Source: a virus
IMG/VR virus record: IMGVR_UViG_3300020172_002590
Location: 1 to 64,000 of that record
DNA length: 64,000 bases
Strand: one strand, 5' to 3'
This document shows positions 1-8,172 of the stretch, one piece after another (the stretch's first letter is position 1; each line of letters begins with the position of its first letter). The translations under genes were made by a program, and so were the position numbers. A model generated the notes under the pieces. It did no database searches. It was not told where the DNA came from and saw only the letters and a list, made by a program, of their open reading frames with translations.

Positions 1-1496
1 GTTGTCATCTTGATTGATTCACGAATACCAAACCATTCAGAATAAATATTGTCATATCTCTTTACAGTTTCATATCCACTATCCATCCATTCACGAAGAA
101 CAGGGATGCCATGAATATCGGCAAAGTTTGCAATACCAGACATTGATGTTCCAATACGGCGATTTCTTTGCATGATTGCATTTGTCTTTTCCCAGTGAGT
201 TGGAAGAAGAGTTACTGTCTTTGCATAGAGGTATGCAAATTTTAAAGTTCGCTTATAGTCTTCAAGTGACTCATGACGATTTAAATAAGTCTCTACGAGC
301 GTACAGCACTCATAGGACTCAAGTGATTGCTCAGCACAGGGGTTATATCCTGCAACACGCCAATCTTTGTTATTTGGCGGATCGATAAGGCGACCATACT
401 TGCGTGACATATCCATCCAAATAACTCCTGGCTCTCCGTTGAGCGCAATACCATCAACAATGTTTGAGATATCAGCGCCAACAGTTGTTTCAATTGAGTT
501 ATTACTCATCCAACCCCAGCCAGGATTTTCTGCATCATAGGAGTTACGCTCAGGATAAACTTCTTTATTCTTAAGATTTAGAGTTTCGGGGGTGTTGCGA
601 CCAATAAAAAGCTCAGCAGAACGGCGAACATTGCCAGAAACAACACAGACTCCAATAAGATTTCCAATATCTGCAATATCAACAGTCGTTAGCTTTTGAC
701 CAGCACGACCATCAAACATTTTCTTGATAGCCTTATGAAGTTTAATCAATGGCTCTGGTCCAGATGCTGTTCCACCAAAAGTTGCAATTGGAGAACCGTA
801 TGGGCGAATAAGGTTATAATCAAATTCAATTGCATTTTGCTCTGGCTTTAGATATGAGTTAATCAAATCACCAGTTGCTCTTGCCCAACTTTCACGATCA
901 TCAGAAATAATATCTAAAACTGTTTTTCCCTTTGGCTCATAGATTGTAAAATCTTTGTCTGAACCCTTATCGTCAAAACCAACTCCAATACCAAGCATTG
1001 ATGCTTCCATAAGAAAAGCAAAAGGCTCTGCTGGATTATCTTTAGTCATTTCAGATGTTGAAACAAAAGCACAGTTCTGAAGAGCAGCAGAGTTTTTATG
1101 GATATTGACCAATGGTGTCCCCATAATCCAAAGTCCACGCCCAGGTGGTGTCCACTTAAGATTAAATAAACGATCAAAAGCTTCTTTAGCACTTGCTTGA
1201 GCCTTTACACCGTTCCAAGGTAGACGATTCTTTTTACAGTGATCCTTCTGAAGAGAATACATGCCATTGATGACACGCTCACAAACATCAACCCAAGTTT
1301 CTTTTGTGCCATCTTCTTTTTTGCGTGAATATGTTCTTAAAAAAGTAATTTCTCCAACAGAGTTACCAGCAGCATCTCTATATCCGAAAGGGGCTTTCTT
1401 GCTTCTATAGGAAGAAATAAATTCTTCGCTTAGCTTAAAAGAAAAAAGAGCGGCCTTTTCGGAAAGACCACCCTCTGTAATTTGAAAATTTGACAT
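1..1496 (-). CDS. nrdJ: Adenosylcobalamin-dependent class II ribonucleotide reductase, partial (3' end outside window)
   Basis: The enzyme reduces ribonucleotides to deoxyribonucleotides for phage DNA synthesis, using coenzyme B12. My reading of the complement gives an open frame from ATG at 1494-1496 to the window edge, about 498 residues. Seen: an N-terminal PPGRGLW segment, an NCAFVST stretch, and NPCAEQSLESYECC near residue 400, which resembles the active-site NPC-x-E region of monomeric Lactobacillus-type RTPR. AGGAG lies 7 nt before the ATG. The C-terminus, with the redox-active cysteines, lies outside the window. Class II is inferred from this signature; no small-subunit gene is visible. 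Together with thyX it suggests the phage makes its own dNTPs. Confidence 0.85.
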   Translation of the reverse strand, partial: MSNFQITEGGLSEKAALFSFKLSEEFISSYRSKKAPFGYRDAAGNSVGEITFLRTYSRKKEDGTKETWVDVCERVINGMYSLQKDHCKKNRLPWNGVKAQASAKEAFDRLFNLKWTPPGRGLWIMGTPLVNIHKNSAALQNCAFVSTSEMTKDNPAEPFAFLMEASMLGIGVGFDDKGSDKDFTIYEPKGKTVLDIISDDRESWARATGDLINSYLKPEQNAIEFDYNLIRPYGSPIATFGGTASGPEPLIKLHKAIKKMFDGRAGQKLTTVDIADIGNLIGVCVVSGNVRRSAELFIGRNTPETLNLKNKEVYPERNSYDAENPGWGWMSNNSIETTVGADISNIVDGIALNGEPGVIWMDMSRKYGRLIDPPNNKDWRVAGYNPCAEQSLESYECCTLVETYLNRHESLEDYKRTLKFAYLYAKTVTLLPTHWEKTNAIMQRNRRIGTSMSGIANFADIHGIPVLREWMDSGYETVKRYDNIYSEWFGIRESIKMT

Positions 1497-1567
1497 GTGA
1501 ACTCCTAAATATGTGTAACAACAATGCTATCAAAGATTAATCCCATTAGGAATAAATAATACTAGGG

Positions 1568-2581
1568 TCAGTTAAATGTATTTTTGTAATCTTGATATCG
1601 CGCAATTATCTTATCAGCAACAGCGCCCCAAGACCACTCGGAATGAATAATTCTTGCGGATTTGACAGCAAAATCTGCAACTTCATCGTATTCACTAACT
1701 ACTGATTCCATTGTTTTAAGTAGTTCATCAATATCAGGAGATGCCCATAATCCTGTATCATCAGAATAAACATGATCGTGCCAATCAGCTTTTGTCATAG
1801 TTGCTGAAATAGGAATCCCAAGATGTGCGTAGTCAGTACATCCAGTAGCATTAGTCACAATAGTTGGCAATCCTGTTGCCATTGACTCAAGAGGAATAAG
1901 TCCAAAACCTTCTCCACTTGTTGGATAGACCATGCAATGACATTTATGATATAACCTTACAAGTTCATCAGTTGTAAATATATCTGGAATACCTATAATC
2001 TGAGGATGATTTACAGCAGAGACTAACTTGCCATCGATATATATTTCTGCATGACAGAAATTATTGTATTTAAGAACTAATCTAAAATCATCATCTCCAT
2101 CATAGAGTTCTAGAAAAGCATCAACAACAAGTTGTGCATTTTTTCTTTTAGAATCTCCACCTACATGTAGAAAATTGAATCTTCCAGTAAGTTCTCTTTC
2201 AAAAATTTCCCATTCTGAAGTAATACCGTGAGGAATTACATGGATATTTGTATGTACATTATTTTTAATATAAATATCTTTAACAAAAGAAGATGTAGCC
2301 CAGATTTCATCACATTGAGCCATGTTGTGTAACCAATTTTTTGGAACTTTTGTAGACTCCCAAGGTGTATAACCAACTTTATACTTATTTCTTAACTGAT
2401 AGTATAAAGGGTTACAGAAATTAATATGATAATCTAATTCTTCTCTATTATAGAAAACACCAGTTTGTTTTTCCTGTAGAGCACGTATTGTATTCAATCC
2501 TGCATTATAATAGCCTTGGCTATACCAAAGCTCACCAGATTCGTCAAGATTGTTGAGACTAAACCAACTTATTTTATCCAT
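1568..2581 (-). CDS. GT4-type glycosyltransferase
   Basis: A 337-residue protein with the C-terminal half of a GT-B glycosyltransferase. Seen: FNFLHVGGDSKRKN near residue 135, where the nucleotide-sugar domain begins, and YPTSGEGFGLIPLESMATG near residue 220, matching the E-x7-E motif of GT4 enzymes. It is clearly paralogous to the protein at 53820-54902: both carry the KN-x5-VDAFL and CVIYPTSGEG-like blocks. Acceptor and sugar cannot be read from sequence. No convincing Shine-Dalgarno precedes the ATG. It may glycosylate a virion protein, host surface or modified DNA. Confidence 0.8.
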   Translation of the reverse strand: MDKISWFSLNNLDESGELWYSQGYYNAGLNTIRALQEKQTGVFYNREELDYHINFCNPLYYQLRNKYKVGYTPWESTKVPKNWLHNMAQCDEIWATSSFVKDIYIKNNVHTNIHVIPHGITSEWEIFERELTGRFNFLHVGGDSKRKNAQLVVDAFLELYDGDDDFRLVLKYNNFCHAEIYIDGKLVSAVNHPQIIGIPDIFTTDELVRLYHKCHCMVYPTSGEGFGLIPLESMATGLPTIVTNATGCTDYAHLGIPISATMTKADWHDHVYSDDTGLWASPDIDELLKTMESVVSEYDEVADFAVKSARIIHSEWSWGAVADKIIARYQDYKNTFN

Positions 2582-2590
2582 TTTGTTTAA

Positions 2591-2824
2591 CTATGATTGT
2601 TCCTCAGCAAAAGCGTTTAAACATCTTACACCCTTTTCAATGAGTGCAAGGGCTGTTTCTTTAGAAATTTCACAAGTTATTGGTCTATCGCTATACATAC
2701 ATCTTGTAGCAGCCATATAAAAATCTTCAAAATGGAAAACAGTAATATGATCGGGGTCAACAATAATTGCAGGTCCGTAGTCATCAGACTCAACAACAGC
2801 AATTATTTCCACAGTATCAATCAT
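2591..2824 (-). CDS. Small hypothetical protein, acidic
   Basis: A 77-residue protein that I do not recognise. It has a hydrophobic strand-rich N-terminus (VEIIAVVESDDYGPAIIVD) and no cysteine motif beyond two isolated Cys. The start is supported by TAGGAG 5 nt upstream. It is the first gene of a minus-strand unit whose promoter should lie in the AT-rich gap before thyX. Confidence 0.6.
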   Translation of the reverse strand: MIDTVEIIAVVESDDYGPAIIVDPDHITVFHFEDFYMAATRCMYSDRPITCEISKETALALIEKGVRCLNAFAEEQS

Positions 2825-2988
2825 ACCACTCCTAGTAATCTAATATATATATTATTAAGTATACTTAATATACTTAGCATACTACGCATGCTGGCATGCT
2901 TTAGCATACAGCACTTGTCAATACCATGTCGGAGAAAAAAGATATTTTTTTAAAAAAAAATTGCTGATTTCCATGATAGTGTGTCGTC
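2825..2988. promoter_or_regulatory. Divergent intergenic region with nested palindromes
   Basis: This gap separates minus-strand genes from thyX. It contains the palindrome TTAAGTATACTTAA (2853-2866 region), GCATGC repeated twice within 20 bp, and TAGCATA-type repeats. On the minus strand there is a perfect TTGACA (complement of 2916-2921). I could not assign a well-spaced -10 box to it. The repeats look like operator sites, but the regulator is unknown. Confidence 0.4.
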
Positions 2989-3687
2989 ATGGATTATAAG
3001 AATACAGTACTTGATGTTCTAGATCATGGAGAAGTTGAACTTCTTGATGTGATGGGGAACGATTTATCGGTTGTAAATGCAGCTAAAGTTTCTTTTGCTG
3101 CACAGATTAAGGAGATTGATGAAGCATCAATTGGACTTATTAATTATCTTATGAAGAATAAACATGCTACTCCATTTGAGCATGTTATTTTTAAGTTTAG
3201 AATTAAAGCACCAATTTTTGTTACAAGAGAGTGGATGAGACATAGATGGTCATCATTTAATGAAATGAGTATGAGGTATCATATTCCACCAGTTATTGAT
3301 TACTATGTCCCAGCACAAAATTCTATTCGTAAACAAGTTGGAAAACCTGGTTCTTATTCATTTGAAGAAATAGAAGATGATGAAACAAAAACATTATTCA
3401 CATTGCTAATGCAAAATGTCATTAGTTATGCGGATGAAGCATACCATCGAATGATTCAAGCTGGAGTTGCAAAAGAGATTGCTCGATGTGTATTACCAGT
3501 AACTCAATATACTGAATTTATTTGGACAGTTAATGCTAGATCTTTAATTAACTTCATAAGTCTTAGAGCAGAGTCAAATGCACAATATGAAATTCAAGAA
3601 TATGCAACAATTATTGAATCATTCTTTGCAGAAATAATGCCAATTACTCATGAAGCATTTAATAAGTCTGGTAGAATGGCAATCTAA
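2989..3687 (+). CDS. thyX: Flavin-dependent thymidylate synthase ThyX
   Basis: Converts dUMP to dTMP with methylene-tetrahydrofolate and FADH2. The 232-residue length is normal for ThyX. The diagnostic motif RHR-x2-S-x-NE-x-S-x-R is complete at residues 84-96 (RHRWSSFNEMSMR). There is no clear Shine-Dalgarno; a TAGTGT box 6 nt before the ATG would allow a leaderless message, as for several genes further right. The stop overlaps the next start (TAATG), so the downstream genes are probably co-translated. Confidence 0.96.
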   Translation: MDYKNTVLDVLDHGEVELLDVMGNDLSVVNAAKVSFAAQIKEIDEASIGLINYLMKNKHATPFEHVIFKFRIKAPIFVTREWMRHRWSSFNEMSMRYHIPPVIDYYVPAQNSIRKQVGKPGSYSFEEIEDDETKTLFTLLMQNVISYADEAYHRMIQAGVAKEIARCVLPVTQYTEFIWTVNARSLINFISLRAESNAQYEIQEYATIIESFFAEIMPITHEAFNKSGRMAI

Positions 3688-3881
3688 TGAAGAATTTTAT
3701 TGTTTATGCTATTTGGACTTTTATATCAGCAGCACTTTTAAAGAGTGGAATTGATATTATATCTGGTACAAAGGTTGGATACTTGCCAGTAATTATTCTT
3801 ACTGTTTTTACACATGTAACAATTGTATTTCCAATAATGGTTTCAGTTAATGCCCTATTTGCGAGATATGAGAATCGTTAA
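3687..3881 (+). CDS. Small membrane protein
   Basis: A 64-residue protein with two hydrophobic segments (about residues 5-25 and 30-57), so probably two membrane passes. The start overlaps the thyX stop by one base. Function unknown. Confidence 0.65.
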   Translation: MKNFIVYAIWTFISAALLKSGIDIISGTKVGYLPVIILTVFTHVTIVFPIMVSVNALFARYENR

Positions 3882-4146
3882 CTATCCTCATAGTTATGAT
3901 CTTGGGGATATTGAGACATTATCTATAACAATTAAAGCCGTTCCATTTGAGGGTTACTTCGTTCCAGCCTTTGTTATAACATCTCCAGAAGATGAATATG
4001 AGATAACTATTGATGAATTAAACTGCCTTATGGATGGAATTGAGATTGCAACCAAGAAAGTTGACGATATAATAGATTTTATACTTAAAACAAAAGTTTT
4101 TAATGAAAAGGAGGAGCCAGATGATAATGGGGAGAGTGATTCCTGA
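3868..4146 (+). CDS. Hypothetical acidic protein
   Basis: A 92-residue unrecognised protein with an acidic tail (EKEEPDDNGESD). The ATG at 3868 is preferred because it leaves a short 14-nt overlap with the upstream gene; an ATG at 3850 in the same frame would add six residues. No domain recognised. Confidence 0.6.
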   Translation: MRIVNYPHSYDLGDIETLSITIKAVPFEGYFVPAFVITSPEDEYEITIDELNCLMDGIEIATKKVDDIIDFILKTKVFNEKEEPDDNGESDS

Positions 4147-4408
4147 TTTTCCATACCCCGAAAAGTTATGTCCATACTGCAACTTTAAATTGGTTGTGGT
4201 AAATGCTATACATTGGCACCAAGATCCGTACCAATTTAAGGCTGTTTATCTAGACCCAAATCCTAAATGTCCAATTTATGATGAAGAAGCACTTCAAGCT
4301 TATGCAAGAATCTATTACACATCTGAAGACGCATTTAATTACTTTAGAGATGTTCAAATCCCAGTACAAAGATGGTCCAAAGAAGAATTATATTCTATTT
4401 ATCAATAG
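4121..4408 (+). CDS. Hypothetical protein with CPYC motif
   Basis: A 95-residue protein. The start at 4121 is chosen because AAGGAGGAG ends 6 nt upstream, the strongest ribosome-binding site nearby. CPYC sits near residue 16 and a further Cys (KCPIYDEE) near residue 49, so a metal site is possible but not complete. It overlaps the preceding gene by 26 nt. Confidence 0.65.
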   Translation: MIMGRVIPDFPYPEKLCPYCNFKLVVVNAIHWHQDPYQFKAVYLDPNPKCPIYDEEALQAYARIYYTSEDAFNYFRDVQIPVQRWSKEELYSIYQ

Positions 4409-4416
4409 TTTAATGG

Positions 4417-4431
4417 TATAATTAGTATACT
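4417..4431 (+). promoter_or_regulatory. Probable -10 box, leaderless start
   Basis: TATAAT at 4417-4422 lies 9 nt before the ATG at 4432, and there is no Shine-Dalgarno between. Transcription would begin at or next to the start codon. The -35 is poorly conserved, so this is inference. Confidence 0.4.
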
Positions 4432-5412
4432 ATGCCTGTAAATCCTTGCTCAGAAAATGGTCAACCCGGCTTTAAATGGGGAGATAGCGGTAAATGCTAT
4501 CTCTACACAAGAGGCGATGTTGATTCAATGGGTGAAGCAAAGAGGAAGGCTACTGTTCAGGGTATCGCTACTGGCGAATATAAGAATAAGAGTGAATTTG
4601 ACGAACAAGAACTTGAAGACACACTTAAGTCTCTTAAGGAATGGTTTAAAGAAAGATGGGTTGATATTTCAAGACCCAAGCCAGGTGGTGGTTTTGAACC
4701 TTGTGGAAGAAGTGATGCAAGCACTGGGAAGTACCCGAAGTGTGTTCCAGCATCAAGGGCTGCAAGAATGACACCTGAGCAAATTGAATCTGCTGTAAGA
4801 CGTAAAAGAAGAGCAGAATCGACTGAAACAAGAGATGGTAAAAAGCCTATTAATGTTTCAACAGATAAAGAGAGTATGGAGAAGGCAAATGTACCTACTA
4901 ATCCAGAACTCTATGCCAGGGTTAAAGCCGAGGCAAAAGCAAAATTTGATGTATATCCATCGGCCTATGCAAACGCATGGCTTGTAAGAGAATACAAGAA
5001 AAGAGGAGGAGGTTACAGAGTGACAAAAGAAAATGTTGAAAAAGTTGCAGAAGATCTTGCAGAAGAAGAAGCAGCACTTGCCGATGCATTGGTAACAATT
5101 GCATCAAACTATGGTAAGTTCAATGAAGATGAAACCGGTATTTGGGCTGGATACGATAGCCCAGAAGAGAACGAAGTAAAAAGCATTGGTGTTAAGTGTG
5201 CTAACTGTGTTCTGTACGAAGGCGAGGGTGTTTGTAAAATTATTGCCCAGCAAGTAGAAGAAGAAGGAAAGTGCAGATTTGCTGTAATCCCAGACGGTCT
5301 AGTATCTCCAGAAATGGAAGATGAAGAAGAAGAGGAGTATGACGAAGAAGAAGATTCAATGTCATCTCTTATCTCTATAATTAGAGATTTATTACTTAAT
5401 AAGGAGAAATAA
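4432..5412 (+). CDS. Possible structural/head-associated protein with DUF5872-like and HiPIP-like segments
   Basis: A 326-residue protein. Residues about 75-110 (WVDISRPKPGGGFEPCGR, then GKYPKCVPASRA) resemble a DUF5872-like segment found in phage proteins. Residues about 170-195 (YPSAYANAWLVREYKKRGGGY) are a block I associate with phage structural operons. Near residues 250-280 the pattern CANC, then EGVCK, then GKCRF resembles HiPIP-like iron-sulfur sites. The C-terminus is very acidic (EDEEEEEYDEEED). Role is inferred as head-associated; whether the cysteines bind Fe-S or zinc is unknown. The following gene starts immediately after. Confidence 0.55.
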   Translation: MPVNPCSENGQPGFKWGDSGKCYLYTRGDVDSMGEAKRKATVQGIATGEYKNKSEFDEQELEDTLKSLKEWFKERWVDISRPKPGGGFEPCGRSDASTGKYPKCVPASRAARMTPEQIESAVRRKRRAESTETRDGKKPINVSTDKESMEKANVPTNPELYARVKAEAKAKFDVYPSAYANAWLVREYKKRGGGYRVTKENVEKVAEDLAEEEAALADALVTIASNYGKFNEDETGIWAGYDSPEENEVKSIGVKCANCVLYEGEGVCKIIAQQVEEEGKCRFAVIPDGLVSPEMEDEEEEEYDEEEDSMSSLISIIRDLLLNKEK

Positions 5413-5413
5413 A

Positions 5414-5794
5414 ATGAAATACAATGTTGATAAAATGATTCAAGATCATGATTCAATGAAGTCTTGGCATGAAGAAATGGCAAAGTCTGCCGCTGAATCT
5501 ATGCAAGACCATATCAAGGCTGCCGCATGGCACAGTTCACAGGGCGATATCATCAAGGCTATGATGAATGAAGTCCCATTGGACCCAGAAAAGAAGGTTA
5601 CGAGCATTCCAGCAGCTGGTTCTGCTCAGACACCAACTTCTGGCGCTGGTAAGACTGCCCCTACAAAGCAGGTTCCTCTTGACCCAGAAGTTAAGAAGTC
5701 TGATCTAGTTGCTATTCTTTCTGAGCATGCAGCAGAATATGGTGATTTCGACATGGATGTTGAAGCCATTGCTAAATTTCTATTGAATGACTAA
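5414..5794 (+). CDS. Hypothetical protein, possible structural component
   Basis: A 126-residue protein with a helical His- and Met-rich N-terminus (residues 1-50), a low-complexity Pro/Thr/Ala linker (about 60-90) and a short helical C-terminus. It starts 1 nt after the upstream stop with AAGGAGAAATAAA in front, so it is translationally coupled to the HiPIP-like gene. Function unknown. Confidence 0.6.
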   Translation: MKYNVDKMIQDHDSMKSWHEEMAKSAAESMQDHIKAAAWHSSQGDIIKAMMNEVPLDPEKKVTSIPAAGSAQTPTSGAGKTAPTKQVPLDPEVKKSDLVAILSEHAAEYGDFDMDVEAIAKFLLND

Positions 5795-5797
5795 ACC

Positions 5798-5998
5798 ATG
5801 GATGCCAGTATTGCAAGTCTCATAGGTGTCTTGGTTGCAGGTGTTTTTTCTGTTCTTGTTGCTCTAATTCAGAAAACAAGAAAAGAGAATAAAGAAGATC
5901 ACAACCTCGTATATGAAAGTCTTCAGAATCTTCATGAAGATGTTCGTAGTGTAGGAGACAAATTAGATAATCATATTGATTGGCATTTAAAAAAATAA
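5798..5998 (+). CDS. Holin-like single-pass membrane protein
   Basis: A 66-residue protein with one N-terminal membrane segment (about residues 5-25, SLIGVLVAGVFSVLVALI) and a charged, helical C-terminal tail (VRSVGDKLDNHIDWHLKK). The layout resembles the small DUF2746-like putative holins of actinobacteriophages. That is a structural analogy; no lysin gene is adjacent. A strong terminator follows. Confidence 0.5.
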   Translation: MDASIASLIGVLVAGVFSVLVALIQKTRKENKEDHNLVYESLQNLHEDVRSVGDKLDNHIDWHLKK

Positions 5999-6002
5999 GT
6001 TT

Positions 6003-6070
6003 GTGGAGCGCCTTTTGGCTGTGATATTTCGCAAGATTATCACGGTATTCAGAAGGCGCTTCACTTTTTT
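6003..6070 (+). terminator. Rho-independent terminator with nested hairpin
   Basis: Arms at 6003-6017 and 6051-6065 pair around AGCGCCTT and AAGGCGCT and are followed by TTTTTT. The loop contains a second small stem (GTGATA with TATCAC). It closes the unit that starts near thyX or at 4432. Confidence 0.85.
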
Positions 6071-6089
6071 TAAAAAATAACAACTTTCT

Positions 6090-6116
6090 TTAAAAACTTG
6101 TGATATGCTGTCACAA
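6090..6116 (+). promoter_or_regulatory. Promoter with overlapping operator-like palindrome
   Basis: TATGCT at 6104-6109 is a plausible -10 box. It sits exactly inside an inverted repeat, TTGTGA at 6098-6103 and TCACAA at 6111-6116. A repressor bound there would block the promoter of the next gene, which encodes an HTH protein, so autoregulation is plausible. The -35 is weak. Confidence 0.45.
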
Positions 6117-6137
6117 AGAGCGTAGAAAGGAAAAAGA

Positions 6138-6560
6138 ATGCTCACAAAACAACAAGAACAGCAATTGATCAGCCTCATTCCAGAGGGCACAAATGGCGAA
6201 GACCGCAGGGTTGCCTATTCTGTTATTACTGGGATACGAGAGGATAAGACTCCATCTCAAATTGCTGGTTACTACACAGCAGATCCAGATTTGGTAAATA
6301 AGTGGTACGACTTCTTTGGCTTCTCTAAGCCCAATTCACCACAAAAGTCTGGTAGAGGTCGCAAGAGTAAGGACTTGGCTGGCTTTATTAAGAGTAATAC
6401 AGGGCGTGTTGTAACTCCAAAGATCGTATCAGATGAACTTGGAATTTCTTTGCCTACTTTTTATAATTATTATAACGCTAATCGTCATCTTTTTAAGAAA
6501 GTAAGACGAGGAGAATTTGAAATTATCAATCCAGAAAAGGAAAGAAGTTCTTCAAAATGA
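6138..6560 (+). CDS. Helix-turn-helix DNA-binding protein
   Basis: A 140-residue protein. Residues about 25-55 (REDKTPSQIAGYYTADPDLVNKWY) and about 90-115 (VVTPKIVSDELGISLPTFYNYY) each look like a helix-turn-helix. Between them is GRGRKSKDL, an RGRKS segment also found in the small basic proteins at 15608 and 16464. It starts after GAAAGGAAAAAGA. It is probably a regulator; its target may be the palindrome in its own promoter. Confidence 0.65.
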   Translation: MLTKQQEQQLISLIPEGTNGEDRRVAYSVITGIREDKTPSQIAGYYTADPDLVNKWYDFFGFSKPNSPQKSGRGRKSKDLAGFIKSNTGRVVTPKIVSDELGISLPTFYNYYNANRHLFKKVRRGEFEIINPEKERSSSK

Positions 6561-7267
6561 AAAGCTCTTTTGAAAAAGAATTAGAAGTACAAGATAATTA
6601 TTTTATTTGTTGGGATGATGCAGCAAAACATTATGTCCAAAAAATCTTTTCTTTTTCTGAACAGTGCGGAAATAAAAGTATTATTGAAATAGTAAATGAC
6701 ATATATACACATAATGGTACAGATACAACTTTTATTCCATTTACATTTGTAAACTTTACTGGACACTCAGAATATATTGAATACTTAAAAAACTTAATTA
6801 ATTCATATATCGAACAAGAAATGAACAAGATAGACCCTCAAAGATCTGAAGATTTTTCAACCCCTGAAGATTTTTTTGACTCAATCAGGGTTCATCAAGC
6901 ATTCTTTCTATTAGCATCACATTGTGCAATCTCCTTGTTTAAGTATCTATCAGAACATCCAGATTATTCTGGTTTTGTTAATACAATGCTTAATCCAAGT
7001 ATGATTGCATCAACTGTCATTAGAAAGCAGAATGACTACGGCCCAGAAAATATTGCAAAATTTGGTATGTGGGGACTGATTGTAAGGCTGCATGACAAGA
7101 TTGCAAGATTTGAAAATCTTATGTCTAAGAAGAGACAAGGCGTTAATGCCGTTTCAGATGAGACTGTTTACGATACATTATTAGACATTGTTGGGTATTC
7201 AACAGTTGCTCTTCTTTGGACAAATGGAGACTTTCTTTTACCATTGCAAAAGGATCTTGTTGGCTAA
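6557..7267 (+). CDS. DUF1599/Nmad-like (all-alpha NTP-PPase-like) protein
   Basis: A 236-residue protein. The C-terminal 90 residues (KQNDYGPENIAKFGMWGLIV, then RLHDKIARFENL, then DETVYDTLLDIVGYSTVALL) match the layout of DUF1599, proposed as a nucleotide-modification-associated domain related to MazG-like pyrophosphohydrolases. The N-terminal 130 residues are unrecognised. It would act on nucleotides, for dUTP sanitation or base modification; which is not visible. It overlaps the preceding gene by 4 nt. Confidence 0.65.
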   Translation: MKSSFEKELEVQDNYFICWDDAAKHYVQKIFSFSEQCGNKSIIEIVNDIYTHNGTDTTFIPFTFVNFTGHSEYIEYLKNLINSYIEQEMNKIDPQRSEDFSTPEDFFDSIRVHQAFFLLASHCAISLFKYLSEHPDYSGFVNTMLNPSMIASTVIRKQNDYGPENIAKFGMWGLIVRLHDKIARFENLMSKKRQGVNAVSDETVYDTLLDIVGYSTVALLWTNGDFLLPLQKDLVG

Positions 7268-7875
7268 TGACTACAATTGTTGCAATTCAGGGTGATGATT
7301 ATTGTGTAGTAGGCACAGATTCTAGAGTTTCATCTTTTGATGAAAGCGGTCTTGCATATCAAATAACAACACTTGGCACTGGTTCGTGTAAAATTTCTCA
7401 AAAGGGAAGATATTTACTAGGAGCTGCTGGAGATGTTAGAGCAATTAATATTCTTCATCATGCCTTTACTCCACCAGTACCACCATTTAAAACTGGCGGA
7501 GAGCAACTTGATGAGTTTATAACAACAAAATTTATACCACAACTTCAAGTTTGCTTTGAGAATACCGGATACGCTATGCCAGATCAAGCAGATGATAAAA
7601 CACATATGTCAGAACATTCATCTACAATTCTAGTAGCAGTTAATGGGGTTGTGTATATTATTGATGGTGACTATTCTTGGACCTCAGATAGAACTGGTAT
7701 CTATGCAATTGGCACTGGTTCTTCATATGCTCTTGGAGCAATTTATGCCATCACTGGTGGAAAACAAATATCAATTCAGAAAGCAAAGCTTGCCATTAAT
7801 AAGGCGCTTTCAATAACATCAAAGTTCGATCCATACACAGGAGCGCCTTTTCAAACTTTTGCACAGGAGCAATAA
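7267..7875 (+). CDS. Proteasome beta/HslV-like Ntn hydrolase
   Basis: A 202-residue protein beginning MTTIVAIQGDDYCVVGTDSR. After Met removal Thr2 would be the N-terminal nucleophile, with Asp18 and a Lys (K42, TGSCKIS) placed as in proteasome beta subunits and HslV. Glycine-rich strands follow (YLLGAAGDVRAIN; GTGSSYALGAIYA), also typical of the fold. The start at 7267 overlaps the upstream stop (TAATG) and puts Thr at position 2; an upstream in-frame start would destroy this. It could be a phage peptidase, a maturation protease or a decoy subunit for the host proteasome. No ATPase partner is adjacent. Confidence 0.7.
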   Translation: MTTIVAIQGDDYCVVGTDSRVSSFDESGLAYQITTLGTGSCKISQKGRYLLGAAGDVRAINILHHAFTPPVPPFKTGGEQLDEFITTKFIPQLQVCFENTGYAMPDQADDKTHMSEHSSTILVAVNGVVYIIDGDYSWTSDRTGIYAIGTGSSYALGAIYAITGGKQISIQKAKLAINKALSITSKFDPYTGAPFQTFAQEQ

Positions 7876-8048
7876 TGCCAACTTATCAATATAAATGCCT
7901 TAGTGGTCATGAAGTAGAGGAAACAAGAAAAATTAATGAAGATCAAAAAATGATCTGTTGTCCAATATGCGGAGATGCTTTAAAACCTGTATACTCATCA
8001 CCAGGTGTCCAATTAAAAGGCGGGGGCTTCTATCGGAATAGCCGATAG
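7875..8048 (+). CDS. FmdB-type zinc ribbon protein
   Basis: A 57-residue protein starting at an ATG that overlaps the Ntn hydrolase stop. Sequence: MPTYQYKCLSGHEVEE at the start, CCPICG at about 29-33, and PGVQLKGGGFYRN at the end. This is the FmdB-family layout (MPxYxYxC-x2-GH, then CPxCG, then a GFYR-like end). Role unknown; the family is often annotated as regulatory. Confidence 0.85.
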   Translation: MPTYQYKCLSGHEVEETRKINEDQKMICCPICGDALKPVYSSPGVQLKGGGFYRNSR

Positions 8049-8172
8049 TGTATAATTATTACGACACCTCTGGTGTTTGTTACGCAAGTGCAGGCTACCT
8101 TGGGGATCGTTATAGTTACGCCATCGCCCTATGTGAAAACATGGGGCTTTGGTTTTTACAAGAAAGAAAAAT
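8049..8172 (+). ncRNA. Possible short structured RNA or leader with terminator
   Basis: TATAAT at 8051-8056 could be a -10 box. Downstream is a small hairpin (ACACC/GGTGT, 8064-8076) and then a terminator-like hairpin (GCCCTATG at 8126-8133, CATGGGGC at 8140-8147) followed by TTTGGTTTTT. A transcript of about 95 nt ending here is possible, or this is an attenuator of the next gene. No known RNA family was recognised. Confidence 0.35.
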
